Assembly: GCF_007827695.1 (NCBI RefSeq)
Contig: NZ_VITA01000002.1
Span: 372,001-436,000, forward strand
DNA length: 64,000 nucleotides
Source of the DNA: Sinorhizobium medicae
Lineage (GTDB): Bacteria; Pseudomonadota; Alphaproteobacteria; Rhizobiales; Rhizobiaceae
Reading direction: 5' to 3'
The translations under genes were made by a program, and so were the position numbers. Shown one piece after another: positions 18,366 to 26,443 of the stretch (its first letter is position 1; each line of letters starts with the position of its first letter). Under the pieces are notes generated by a model. That model was not told the DNA's origin. It was given only the letters and a program-made list of their open reading frames with translations, and did not search any database.

Positions 18366-19319
18366 TCAATTTTTTCCCGTAGGCGTGAGCGCGATGGCGC
18401 GGCGCGTATCGGTCAGGCCGGTGAGGAGGAAGAAGAAAGCCGGAATCGTGAAGATGAAGACCGACAGGTATGCAATCCACAGCACGGGAAGCCGCCAGGA
18501 CTTGCCACGCGTGCGAAAATGGAAAGAGGCAAAGCCCGAGAGCAGGAAGCCTGCGCCGAAGGTGCCGCAGACGAGCGCACCGACCACCGCCGGCGCGCCG
18601 CCGAAGAAGGTCAGGGTCAGGCCGGCGAGAAACACGAAGATGGCATTGCGGTTCATCCGGAGCGAAGAGGGAATATCCTCCCGCGGCCGAAGCGCCTTAC
18701 CGGACAGCTGTACGATACGGGTCGCGAGATAATAGGCGGAGAACAGCATCAGCACCCATATCGCACCCTGCACCAGCGGCAGCGCCAGCGTGAAGATCGA
18801 CTTCAGCTGAGCGATCGCCGCAGCGTCCGGATTGTAAAGCGGTTCCTGCGCCTTCACTGCATCGATCACCATATCGACCATGATGCCGGAGACGCTGGAG
18901 TCGTAACCGACGATATAGCCGACGATGATCATGCCCGCCGTCACCAGCCCGGCGAGATGCACAAGGATGTCGGAAAGCGGATACCAGGCGAGCGAACCTT
19001 CGGGACCGCCGAGTTCGTCGGCCGGACGTGCAAGATTGGAGAGGTGGCTGAGCCAGCCGGCCGGGACGAGCGTCACGACGACGATAAGCAGTGCGAAATA
19101 GGGCGACACGAGCGCCACTGCTGCCCCGCCGGCTACGACGATCCCGCCGAAGGCGGCGGCGTTTCCCCAGCCGAGGCCCGCAATCAGGATCGGAAGCGCG
19201 GAAGCGGCATAGAGAACGATCGCAAGAGACGGCTGCGTATTCGCGCCCATCGACAAAAGGGCGGCGGTAATACCGGCGAGCGCGCCGGTCAGCAGCGATG
19301 TCCTGTTCCAGTTCTGCAT
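18366..19319 (-). CDS. DUF2232 family membrane protein
   Basis: A 317-residue inner-membrane protein with about eight hydrophobic segments. Its position between rpsR and rplI matches DUF2232 (YybS-like) proteins of alphaproteobacteria. No catalytic motif is visible and the function is unknown. The N terminus MQNWNRTSLLTGALAGITAALL fits the ATG at 19319. Its link to ribosomal genes is conserved positionally but unexplained. Confidence 0.75.
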   Translation of the reverse strand: MQNWNRTSLLTGALAGITAALLSMGANTQPSLAIVLYAASALPILIAGLGWGNAAAFGGIVVAGGAAVALVSPYFALLIVVVTLVPAGWLSHLSNLARPADELGGPEGSLAWYPLSDILVHLAGLVTAGMIIVGYIVGYDSSVSGIMVDMVIDAVKAQEPLYNPDAAAIAQLKSIFTLALPLVQGAIWVLMLFSAYYLATRIVQLSGKALRPREDIPSSLRMNRNAIFVFLAGLTLTFFGGAPAVVGALVCGTFGAGFLLSGFASFHFRTRGKSWRLPVLWIAYLSVFIFTIPAFFFLLTGLTDTRRAIALTPTGKN

Positions 19320-19508
19320 TTCGCTGTCCTGCTTCAGAGGCAGTTAGGGGCGGCGATCCGCGTAGCCCCAACATGGGATTTTTTGCGCCATACCGGCGCC
19401 GGTTCCGATCCGCGCCCACCGCGAAAGGGAGGATCGAGGCGCCTCTTCGAGACGCTTCGATCGGAGTTGGTCTCGTTGAGTCAGTCGCTCAACTGAGAGT
19501 CAGCAGCC

Positions 19509-19757
19509 TTACGAGACGATGTAGGGCAGCAGGCCGAGGAAGCGGGCGCGCTTGATCGCCTGGGCGAGTTCGCGCTGCTTCTTCTGGGAAACGGCCGTGA
19601 TACGGGACGGCACGATCTTGCCGCGCTCGGAAATGTAGCGCTGCAGCAGACGAACATCCTTGTAATCGATCCGCGGAGCATTGGCGCCTGAGAAGGGGCA
19701 GGTCTTGCGGCGGCGATGGAAGGGGCGGCGTACCGGAGCGGAAGAAACTTCAGCCAT
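19509..19757 (-). CDS. rpsR: 30S ribosomal protein S18
   Basis: An 82-residue protein with the S18 core [19 protein letters not shown] and the basic stretch [21 protein letters not shown]. It pairs with S6 on the small-subunit platform; S6 is encoded 25 bases upstream. The gap to the DUF2232 gene is 189 bases and is GC-rich with no gene. Confidence 0.97.
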   Translation of the reverse strand: MAEVSSAPVRRPFHRRRKTCPFSGANAPRIDYKDVRLLQRYISERGKIVPSRITAVSQKKQRELAQAIKRARFLGLLPYIVS

Positions 19758-19782
19758 TTTCGATTATCTCCTAAAGCTTCTG

Positions 19783-20220
19783 TTACGCGCGGTCTTCGCG
19801 CGGGCGGCGCGGACGGTCGTCGCGGTCGCCACGGTCCGGACGCGGACCACGATCGTCACGCGGGCCACGGCCTTCGCCGCGAGGACGGTCGTCGCGGTCG
19901 CGCTTCTGCATCATCGCGGACGGGCCTTCCTCGTGCTTGTCGACGGCGATCGTCATGTAGCGCAGGATGTCTTCGTTGATGCGCATCTGACGCTCGACTT
20001 CGTGGACGGCCGGTGCCGGCGCATCGATGTCCATGAGAACGTAGTGGGCCTTGCGGTTCTTCTTAATGCGATAGGTGAGGGACTTCAGGCCCCAGTTCTC
20101 GACGCGGCCAACTTTGCCGCCGTTCGCTTCGATCACACCCTTGTACTGCTCGACGAGACCGTCGACCTGCTGCGGCGTGATATCCTGCCGAGCGAGGAAT
20201 ACGTGTTCATAAAGAGCCAT
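19783..20220 (-). CDS. rpsF: 30S ribosomal protein S6
   Basis: A 145-residue S6. The core (about 1-100) starts [14 protein letters not shown] and includes the family [13 protein letters not shown]. From about 108 the tail is built of Arg/Asp/Gly repeats ([25 protein letters not shown]). E. coli S6 has a poly-Glu tail added after translation; here the tail is encoded and mixed charge. First gene of the operon, with a long leader. Confidence 0.97.
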
Positions 20221-20565
20221 TGTGGCTTGCCTTTCTTGCGTTATCAGCCCGGACCTCGGCGGCTAAGCCTCAACGACTGTTCTTAAGGGCTGCGAAGAGC
20301 CGGCAAGAAAGTGTTGTATCGAGACGGTCGAGAGCGGAGACACGGGAGGCCGGAATGACTTTACATTCCTGGCGGCTTCCGAATTGGAAACCGGCCCTCC
20401 GTTCAGCCACCAGCCAGAAGACCGGGCGTTTCGAACAGCGCGCTTATACGGGTTTTCGGCTGAAATGCAAGCAGCTCGCGCCAGATTAACGCTTCGGCTG
20501 TGTTCCGCCGGAACAAAACCGACTCTGCGCTGTTGAGTGAGCTTCCATCCATTCGGGAGAAGACT
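20221..20565. other. divergent gap between rpsF and the Cys-rich protein gene
   Basis: 345 bases holding the rpsF leader and promoter (minus) and the promoter of the copper-type gene (plus). In the last 60 bases before rpsF the minus strand shows AGCC (20258-20261) and GGGCT (20247-20251) arms around a CCG/GGTCC segment, which resembles the small hairpin bound by S6:S18 in other bacteria. The plus-strand open frame before 20566 looks non-coding. Confidence 0.4.
20443..20470 (-). promoter_or_regulatory. candidate promoter of the rpsF operon
   Basis: Read on the minus strand there is TTGCAT, 16 bases, then TATAAG, close to sigma-70 -35 and -10 boxes. Transcription would start near 20436, giving a leader of about 215 bases before the rpsF ATG. 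Confidence 0.5.
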
Positions 20566-20898
20566 ATGGCCCACTTCGATCCGAAGATGCAGGAATGCAT
20601 CGAGAATTGCCTCGCCTGCTACCGCGTCTGCCTCTCGACGGCGATGAGCCATTGCCTCGAAGCCGGCGGCGAGCATACGAAGCCGCCGCACTTCCGCCTG
20701 ATGATGGCTTGTGCGGAAATCTGCAGGGACGCGGCGCACTTCATGCTGCTAGGCACACCTCACCATAAGCATCTATGCGGCGAATGCGCCGAGATCTGTG
20801 CTGAATGCGCACAGGACTGCGAGCGCATCGGCGACATGGCCGACTGCGTCGATGCTTGCAGGCGCTGTGCCGAAAGCTGCCGCCAGATGGCGGCATGA
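20566..20898 (+). CDS. four-helix bundle Cys-rich protein, Csp-like copper storage
   Basis: A 110-residue protein with 16 cysteines, at residues 11, 15, 18, 22, 30, 49, 53, 71, 74, 78, 81, 85, 94, 98, 101 and 105. They are spaced 3-4 apart so that they line one face of successive helices. This is the pattern of copper storage proteins (Csp1/Csp3), which hold many Cu(I) ions inside a four-helix bundle. There is no signal peptide, so it resembles cytosolic Csp3. His37, His42, His58 and the HHKH at 66-69 may help metal entry. The ATG at 20566 follows GGGAGAAGACT. No copper regulator is adjacent. Confidence 0.85.
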   Translation: MAHFDPKMQECIENCLACYRVCLSTAMSHCLEAGGEHTKPPHFRLMMACAEICRDAAHFMLLGTPHHKHLCGECAEICAECAQDCERIGDMADCVDACRRCAESCRQMAA

Positions 20899-20924
20899 GA
20901 CTGCAGTCCCGGTGGGAGCATATT

Positions 20925-21968
20925 TCAGATCGGCGCGGGATAAAGCCGATGCAGGCGCCGGATGCCGTTCATCACGTCTTGGGAGAGCTCGACGTCGGCT
21001 GCTCCGATGTCGTTCTTCAACTGCTCCATCGACGTCGCGCCGATGATGGCCGAGGCCATGAAGGGGCGCGTGATACAGAAGGCAATGGCCATCTGGGCAG
21101 GATCGAGACCGTTTTCGCGCGCGAGCGCGGTGTAGGCGGCGACGGCGGGCTCCTGATGCGGAGTGAAACGGCCGCCGAGGTCGCCATTGATCGACAGGCG
21201 CGACCCTGCGGGCCTGGCGCCGCCCAGATATTTGCCGGTGAGGAGCCCGGCCGCCAGCGGCGAATAGGCGAGCAGGCCGATATCTTCGTGGTGCGAGACT
21301 TCCGCCAGATCGAGATCGTAGCTGCGGTAGAGCAGATTGTATTCGTTCTGTATCGTCGCAACCCGGGGGAAGCCATACCTGTTGGACAGGTCGAGCATTT
21401 TCATCGCGCCCCAGGCCGTATCGTTCGAAAGACCGACCGCACGGATTTTTCCCGCCTTCACCACGTCGCCGAGCTTGTCCAGAATGGCCTTCAGATCGGC
21501 CGCAACCTCTTCCTTCTCCTGGCGAGAAGGATCGTAGGACCAGGCGTTTCTGAAGTGGTAATGACCGCGGTTGGGCCAGTGGAGCTGATAAAGATCGATG
21601 TAATCGGTCCTGAGCCGCTTGAGGCTGGCGTCCACCGCCTCGCCGATTCCTTCCGGCGTGATCGGTTCGCCGTTGCGGATGTAAGAACGGCCGGAGCCGG
21701 CGACCTTGGTGGCAACGACCACATCGTCGCGCCGGCCGCGCGACGTCAGCCAATCGCCGATAATGCGCTCGGTGTTGCCGTAGGTCTCGGCCGAAAGCGG
21801 CGTGGTCGGGTAGAGTTCGGCCGTATCGATGAAGTTGACGCCCCGGTCGAAGGCATAGTCGAGCTGTTCGTGGGCCTCGACCGGCGTGTTCTGCGAGCCC
21901 CATGTCATCGTCCCGAGGCAGATGGATGAAACCTTGATGCCGGTGCGGCCGAGCGTGTTGTAGCGCAT
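20925..21968 (-). CDS. aldo/keto reductase (Tas-like)
   Basis: A 347-residue NADPH-dependent aldo/keto reductase. The catalytic tetrad is Asp48, Tyr53, Lys88 and His130 (FIDTAELYP, ATKVAG, YQLHW). The C-terminal cofactor region contains FMASAIIGATSMEQL. The long insert after Tyr53 and the N-terminal MRYNTLGRTGIKVS match E. coli Tas, whose physiological substrate is unclear. The ATG at 21968 was chosen because GGAACG precedes it; upstream in-frame sequence is Arg/Pro-rich. Confidence 0.88.
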   Translation of the reverse strand: MRYNTLGRTGIKVSSICLGTMTWGSQNTPVEAHEQLDYAFDRGVNFIDTAELYPTTPLSAETYGNTERIIGDWLTSRGRRDDVVVATKVAGSGRSYIRNGEPITPEGIGEAVDASLKRLRTDYIDLYQLHWPNRGHYHFRNAWSYDPSRQEKEEVAADLKAILDKLGDVVKAGKIRAVGLSNDTAWGAMKMLDLSNRYGFPRVATIQNEYNLLYRSYDLDLAEVSHHEDIGLLAYSPLAAGLLTGKYLGGARPAGSRLSINGDLGGRFTPHQEPAVAAYTALARENGLDPAQMAIAFCITRPFMASAIIGATSMEQLKNDIGAADVELSQDVMNGIRRLHRLYPAPI

Positions 21969-22319
21969 GACGTAACGTTCCTTATGGGCGGATGCGCCCC
22001 AACGGGAAGGGAGGCGCTCCGCCTTGAAAAATGAAGGCTGAGGCCGCAGCCCATGGGGTCTCGGCGGGCGCGACGGCAAATTGGCGCAAATCTAAGCTTT
22101 GATCGGCGAAGATCAAGGGCAAAAGCCCCAAGCAATCCGCCAAGTGCGGCTTCCGTGCTTGACTTGCGGTTCAGGAATGTGAATGGAGAGAAAAACGCGG
22201 CGCGCGAGCGCGGGAAACCAATGCCCCGGGCGGTTCATCTGTACGCGCACGCACGATAGAAATGATCGCGGCTACTGGGTTGCTCCGAACCAGCCGTGAC
22301 CAAGGAAGGGGCACTCTTG
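21969..22319. other. divergent gap between the aldo/keto reductase and fabD
   Basis: 351 bases with promoters for both flanking units. A dyad TTGATC-N6-GATCAA lies at 22099-22116. A CTTGAC hexamer at 22158 could be a -35 box for fabD, without a convincing -10. No gene is seen. Confidence 0.4.
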
Positions 22320-23264
22320 ATGAGCATCGCATTCACGTTCCCCGGCCAGGGCAGCCAGGCAGTCGGCATGGGCAAGGATCTTGCTGAAGCCTTTCCGGAG
22401 GCGGCTGCCGTCTTCGCCGAGGTCGACGAAGCGCTCGGCGAAAAGCTTTCGCACATTATGTGGGATGGACCGGAGGAGACGCTGACGCTGACGGCGAATG
22501 CACAGCCGGCGCTGATGGCGGTGTCGATGGCGGTGATCCGCGTGCTCGAGTCCAGAGGACTCGATATCGGCAGCAAGGTTTCTTTCGTCGCCGGCCATTC
22601 GCTCGGGGAGTATTCGGCTCTCTGTGCTGCCGGTACGTTCTCGCTCGCCGACACGGCGCGCCTTCTGCGCATTCGCGGCAATGCGATGCAGGCGGCCGTA
22701 CCCGTCGGCAAAGGCGCGATGGCTGCGATCATCGGTCTGGAGCATGCCGACGTCGAAGCGATTTGCCGCGAGTCGTCATCGCTCGGTTCGTGTCAGATCG
22801 CCAATGACAACGGCGGCGGTCAATTGGTGATCTCGGGCGAGAAGCCGGCGGTCGAGAAGGCAGCAGCGCTTGCTACGGAGAAGGGTGCCAAGCGTGCGCT
22901 TATGTTGCCCGTTTCCGCCCCCTTCCATTCGGCACTGATGACACCTGCGGCCGAAGCCATGCGCGAAGCGCTTGCGACGGTCGGGAAGCACGATCCCGTG
23001 GTGCCTGTCGTCGCGAACGTGCTTGCCGCCCCGGTCCGCGATGCGGTCGAGATCGCGCGCCTGCTTGTAGAACAGGTCACCGGCCCGGTCCGCTGGCGCG
23101 AGACGGTCGAGTGGTTTGCGGCAAACGACGTGACGACGCTTTACGAAATCGGCTCAGGCAAGGTCCTGACCGGTCTTGCCCGGCGGATCGACAAGTCCGT
23201 CACCGGCATCGCCGTCAATTCGCCCGCCGATATCGACGCAGTCCTTGCCGTTCTCTTGGCCTGA
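22320..23264 (+). CDS. fabD: malonyl-CoA:ACP transacylase
   Basis: Loads malonyl units onto ACP for fatty-acid elongation. It has 314 residues with GQGSQ at 9-13, the nucleophile Ser94 in AGHSLGE and the catalytic His in SAPFHSALM. The ATG at 22320 follows AAGGAAGGGG and matches the family N terminus MSIAFTFPGQG. fabG follows after 24 bases. Confidence 0.97.
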   Translation: MSIAFTFPGQGSQAVGMGKDLAEAFPEAAAVFAEVDEALGEKLSHIMWDGPEETLTLTANAQPALMAVSMAVIRVLESRGLDIGSKVSFVAGHSLGEYSALCAAGTFSLADTARLLRIRGNAMQAAVPVGKGAMAAIIGLEHADVEAICRESSSLGSCQIANDNGGGQLVISGEKPAVEKAAALATEKGAKRALMLPVSAPFHSALMTPAAEAMREALATVGKHDPVVPVVANVLAAPVRDAVEIARLLVEQVTGPVRWRETVEWFAANDVTTLYEIGSGKVLTGLARRIDKSVTGIAVNSPADIDAVLAVLLA

Positions 23265-23288
23265 GTACCCTATTATAAGGAGAAATCC

Positions 23289-24026
23289 ATGTTCGATCTT
23301 TCAGGCCGCAAGGCTCTCGTAACCGGCGCTTCGGGTGGCATTGGCGAAGAAATCGCCCGCCTGCTGCATGCTCAGGGCGCCGTTGTGGGGCTGCATGGCA
23401 CCCGCGTCGAAAAGCTCGAAGCCCTTGCCGATACCCTCGGCGAACGGGTTCATATCTTTCCGGCAAATCTCTCCGACCGTGCAGAAGTCAAGGCGCTCGG
23501 TGAAAAGGCGGAGGCCGATCTCGGCGGCGTCGATATCCTCGTCAACAATGCCGGCATTACCAAGGACGGGCTCTTCGTCCGTATGAGCGACGAAGACTGG
23601 GACAACGTCATCGAAGTCAATCTCACGGCCGTCTTTCGCCTGACACGCGAACTTACGCATCCGATGATGCGGCGACGCTTCGGCCGCATCGTCAACATAA
23701 CGTCCATCGTCGGCGTGACGGGCAACCCGGGGCAGGCAAATTATTGCGCCTCAAAGGCCGGCATGATCGGCTTCTCCAAGTCGCTCGCCCAGGAAATCGC
23801 AACCCGAAACGTCACGGTCAATTGCGTCGCACCGGGTTTCATCGAAAGCGCGATGACCGGGAAGCTGAACGACAAGCAAAAGGAAGGGATCATGTCTGCG
23901 ATCCCGATGCGGCGGATGGGAAACGGAGCGGAAGTTGCTTCGGCGGTCGCCTATCTAGCCTCGAACGAAGCCGGATACGTCACCGGCCAGACGATCCACG
24001 TCAACGGCGGTATGGCGATGATCTGA
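23289..24026 (+). CDS. fabG: 3-oxoacyl-ACP reductase
   Basis: NADPH-dependent reduction of 3-oxoacyl-ACP. A 245-residue SDR with TGASGGIG near residue 12, NNAG, the catalytic Ser in NITSIVGV, and Tyr/Lys in YCASKAG. The end VNGGMAMI is typical of FabG. A good AAGGAG precedes the ATG. It lies in the fabD-fabG-acpP-fabF block, so it is the housekeeping paralogue. Confidence 0.97.
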   Translation: MFDLSGRKALVTGASGGIGEEIARLLHAQGAVVGLHGTRVEKLEALADTLGERVHIFPANLSDRAEVKALGEKAEADLGGVDILVNNAGITKDGLFVRMSDEDWDNVIEVNLTAVFRLTRELTHPMMRRRFGRIVNITSIVGVTGNPGQANYCASKAGMIGFSKSLAQEIATRNVTVNCVAPGFIESAMTGKLNDKQKEGIMSAIPMRRMGNGAEVASAVAYLASNEAGYVTGQTIHVNGGMAMI

Positions 24027-24345
24027 TGAGGTGCGGAGTGCGCGGCCCTGTCGCCGACCTCCGACCAGCCTTTCAACTTGTTGTGCCAAATGCCTGAAAT
24101 TCAATGTTGACCAAGGGAAAGTCGGGCATTTTGGCACTTTGCGGCAGGCATAAACCGTGTTAATCGGGCCATGACTGCGCGCAGTCGACCGTTCCGGCCA
24201 GGTGTCCGGCAGCTCTTGCTGCCCTGGGTTTCCGCGGTTTCGGTTGGATGGATTGCCCGTTGGACCATCTTGGTCTATCAGGCGTGATAGAGTGCCGGTG
24301 CCGGTAACAGCGCCGTAGAGAAACATAAGGTCGAGGAACTCCGAC
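24027..24345. other. fabG-acpP intergenic region
   Basis: 319 bases. GTGCCAAATGCC (24083-24094) and its imperfect inverted copy GGCATTTTGGCAC (24125-24137, one extra T) could form a stem-loop after fabG. The rest is probably the acpP promoter and leader. A short plus-strand frame starting near 24171 has no recognisable product. Confidence 0.4.
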
Positions 24346-24582
24346 ATGAGCGATATCGCAGAACGCGTGAAGAAAATTGTTATTGATCATCTTGGCGTCG
24401 ACGCCGAAAAGGTCAGCGAAGGCGCAAGCTTCATCGATGACCTCGGCGCGGACTCGCTCGACACCGTCGAACTGGTAATGGCATTCGAAGAAGAATTCGG
24501 TGTCGAAATTCCGGACGACGCTGCAGATTCGATCCTCACCGTCGGCGACGCCGTGAAGTTCATCGAGAAGGCGCAGGCCTGA
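24346..24582 (+). CDS. acpP: acyl carrier protein
   Basis: A 78-residue acidic ACP. Ser37 in GADSLD takes the 4'-phosphopantetheine arm that carries growing acyl chains. Helix-rich sequence and ending match AcpP. The long gaps on both sides fit separate, strong expression, as is usual for this gene. Confidence 0.98.
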   Translation: MSDIAERVKKIVIDHLGVDAEKVSEGASFIDDLGADSLDTVELVMAFEEEFGVEIPDDAADSILTVGDAVKFIEKAQA

Positions 24583-24890
24583 CTTTTGGCTTGAGTCCAT
24601 TGGCGGGCCGCAGGCGCGGCCCGTTCAGCCCCAGGGCAGTGGGCTGGCCCGCATTGGCCGCGGGTTGCGATCAGCAAAGCGTCCTGCCTTTCCCTCTGAT
24701 CGTTATTCCTGCATGTTTCTGTGGAACGTAACCCGTCCAGGGACAAAACATGCGATCAAAGACAACGTTGCAGCGAGTTTTGCCAGCCTTGCGCGGCGCT
24801 GTAGCGAGATTTGCAATGTATTGCACGGGTCGCGATCGTCACGTGGTCCGGTCCGGCGGTTGAATTGAACAATCAGGGTGGGTCACGGGT
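24583..24890. other. acpP-fabF intergenic region
   Basis: 308 bases. A GC-rich hairpin, CGGGCCGC (24604-24611) with GCGGCCCG (24616-24623), lies 21 bases after the acpP stop. It has no T-tract, so it may stabilise the acpP transcript's 3' end or pause transcription. No gene is seen. Confidence 0.4.
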
Positions 24891-26156
24891 ATGAGACGTG
24901 TCGTTATCACCGGTACCGGCATGGTATCTCCTCTGGGTTGCGGAACCGAAGTCAGCTGGTCGCGCCTTCTGGCCGGCGACAATGCAGCCCGCAGGGTCAC
25001 CGAATTCGAGGTCGAGGACCTTCCCGCCAAGATAGCCTGCCGAATTCCTTTCGGCGATGGTAGCGACGGTACGTTCAATGCCGACGACTGGATGGAGCCC
25101 AAGGAACAGCGCAAGGTCGACCCTTTCATCGTCTACGCGATGGCCGCTGCCGACATGGCGCTTGCGGATGCGGGCTGGAACCCTGAAACAGACGAAGACC
25201 AGATTTCGACCGGCGTCCTGATCGGCTCCGGCATTGGCGGCCTGGAAGGTATTGTCGATGCGGGCTATACGTTGCGCGACAAGGGCCCGCGCCGGATTTC
25301 ACCATTCTTCATTCCCGGCCGGCTGATCAATCTCGCAGCAGGGCAGGTTTCCATCCGCCACAAGCTGCGCGGTCCTAACCATTCCGTCGTGACGGCCTGT
25401 TCGACCGGCGCGCATGCGATCGGTGACGCCAGCCGGTTGATCGCGCTCGGAGACGCGGACGTGATGGTGGCGGGTGGCACGGAATCGCCGATCTGCCGCA
25501 TCTCGCTCGCAGGCTTCGCCGCCTGCAAGGCGCTCTCGACCCAGCACAACGACAATCCGCAAAAGGCATCGCGGCCCTATGACGCCGATCGCGACGGCTT
25601 CGTCATGGGCGAGGGCGCGGGTATCGTCATTCTGGAAGAGCTGGAGCACGCGAAGGCACGCGGCGCCAAGATCTACGCCGAGGTGATCGGCTACGGTCTG
25701 TCCGGCGATGCCTTCCACATCACTGCTCCGTCCGAGAACGGCGAAGGCGCTTACCGATGCATGCAGATGGCGCTGAAGCGCGCCGGCATCTCGGCTGCGG
25801 ACATCGACTATATCAACGCACACGGCACCTCGACAATGGCCGACACGATTGAACTCGGCGCTGTCGAGCGATTGGTCGGAGACAGCGGTTCCAAAATTTC
25901 CATGTCCTCGACCAAATCGGCAATCGGCCATTTGCTCGGTGCGGCCGGCGCGGTCGAGGCGATCTTCTCGGCGCTCGCCATCAGGGACAATATCGCCCCT
26001 CCGACGCTTAACCTCGACAACCCTTCCGTCGAGACGAAGATCGACCTCGTGCCGCATTCCGCACGTAAGCGCGAGATCAATGTGGCCCTGTCGAACTCGT
26101 TCGGATTCGGTGGCACCAACGCGTCGTTGATCCTGCGCCGTTACGCCGGCCATTAG
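24891..26156 (+). CDS. fabF: 3-oxoacyl-ACP synthase II
   Basis: Condenses acyl-ACP with malonyl-ACP. It has 421 residues with the Cys-His-His triad: Cys170 in VVTACSTGAHA, His in NAHGTST and His in IGHLLGAAGAVEA. The FGFGGTNASL end is typical of KAS I/II. The ATG at 24891 matches the start MRRVVITGTGMVSPLG. Confidence 0.97.
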   Translation: MRRVVITGTGMVSPLGCGTEVSWSRLLAGDNAARRVTEFEVEDLPAKIACRIPFGDGSDGTFNADDWMEPKEQRKVDPFIVYAMAAADMALADAGWNPETDEDQISTGVLIGSGIGGLEGIVDAGYTLRDKGPRRISPFFIPGRLINLAAGQVSIRHKLRGPNHSVVTACSTGAHAIGDASRLIALGDADVMVAGGTESPICRISLAGFAACKALSTQHNDNPQKASRPYDADRDGFVMGEGAGIVILEELEHAKARGAKIYAEVIGYGLSGDAFHITAPSENGEGAYRCMQMALKRAGISAADIDYINAHGTSTMADTIELGAVERLVGDSGSKISMSSTKSAIGHLLGAAGAVEAIFSALAIRDNIAPPTLNLDNPSVETKIDLVPHSARKREINVALSNSFGFGGTNASLILRRYAGH

Positions 26157-26443
26157 ATCACGACGATTTAAGCACATCTTCATCGGTATCGATCCGCGGT
26201 CCCGCTTTTTGCCGCAATGCTCACTAAAAGCTGTCGCCGGGGTGGCGACGACTCGGCACCGCCGCCGAAGGACTATGTTCGCGCAAGCCACCTCTGGTAA
26301 TTGTAGAATATTCATCGCATGGCGGGCCGTTGCTTCTCTGGAGCAGCAGAGGCTGCCGTAACATTCACTGGTCGCCGGTCTAAGCCGAAATTCGCACCGG
26401 CGGCGGATTGAATAACGTTGCGAGTTTCGGAATCGGGATAATC

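Noticed and set aside
19320-19508. Possible tRNA or RNA gene between rpsR and the DUF2232 gene
   Set aside because: A GGTTCCGATCC stretch recalls a T-loop, but no acceptor, D or anticodon arms pair around it.
22099-22116. FixK/FNR box
   Set aside because: The half-sites TTGAT and ATCAA are 8 bases apart, whereas FNR/FixK sites need 4. So it is not called as an oxygen-response site.
24604-24623. GC-rich hairpin after acpP as a full terminator
   Set aside because: The 8-bp stem is good but no T-run follows, so it is reported only as part of the gap description.
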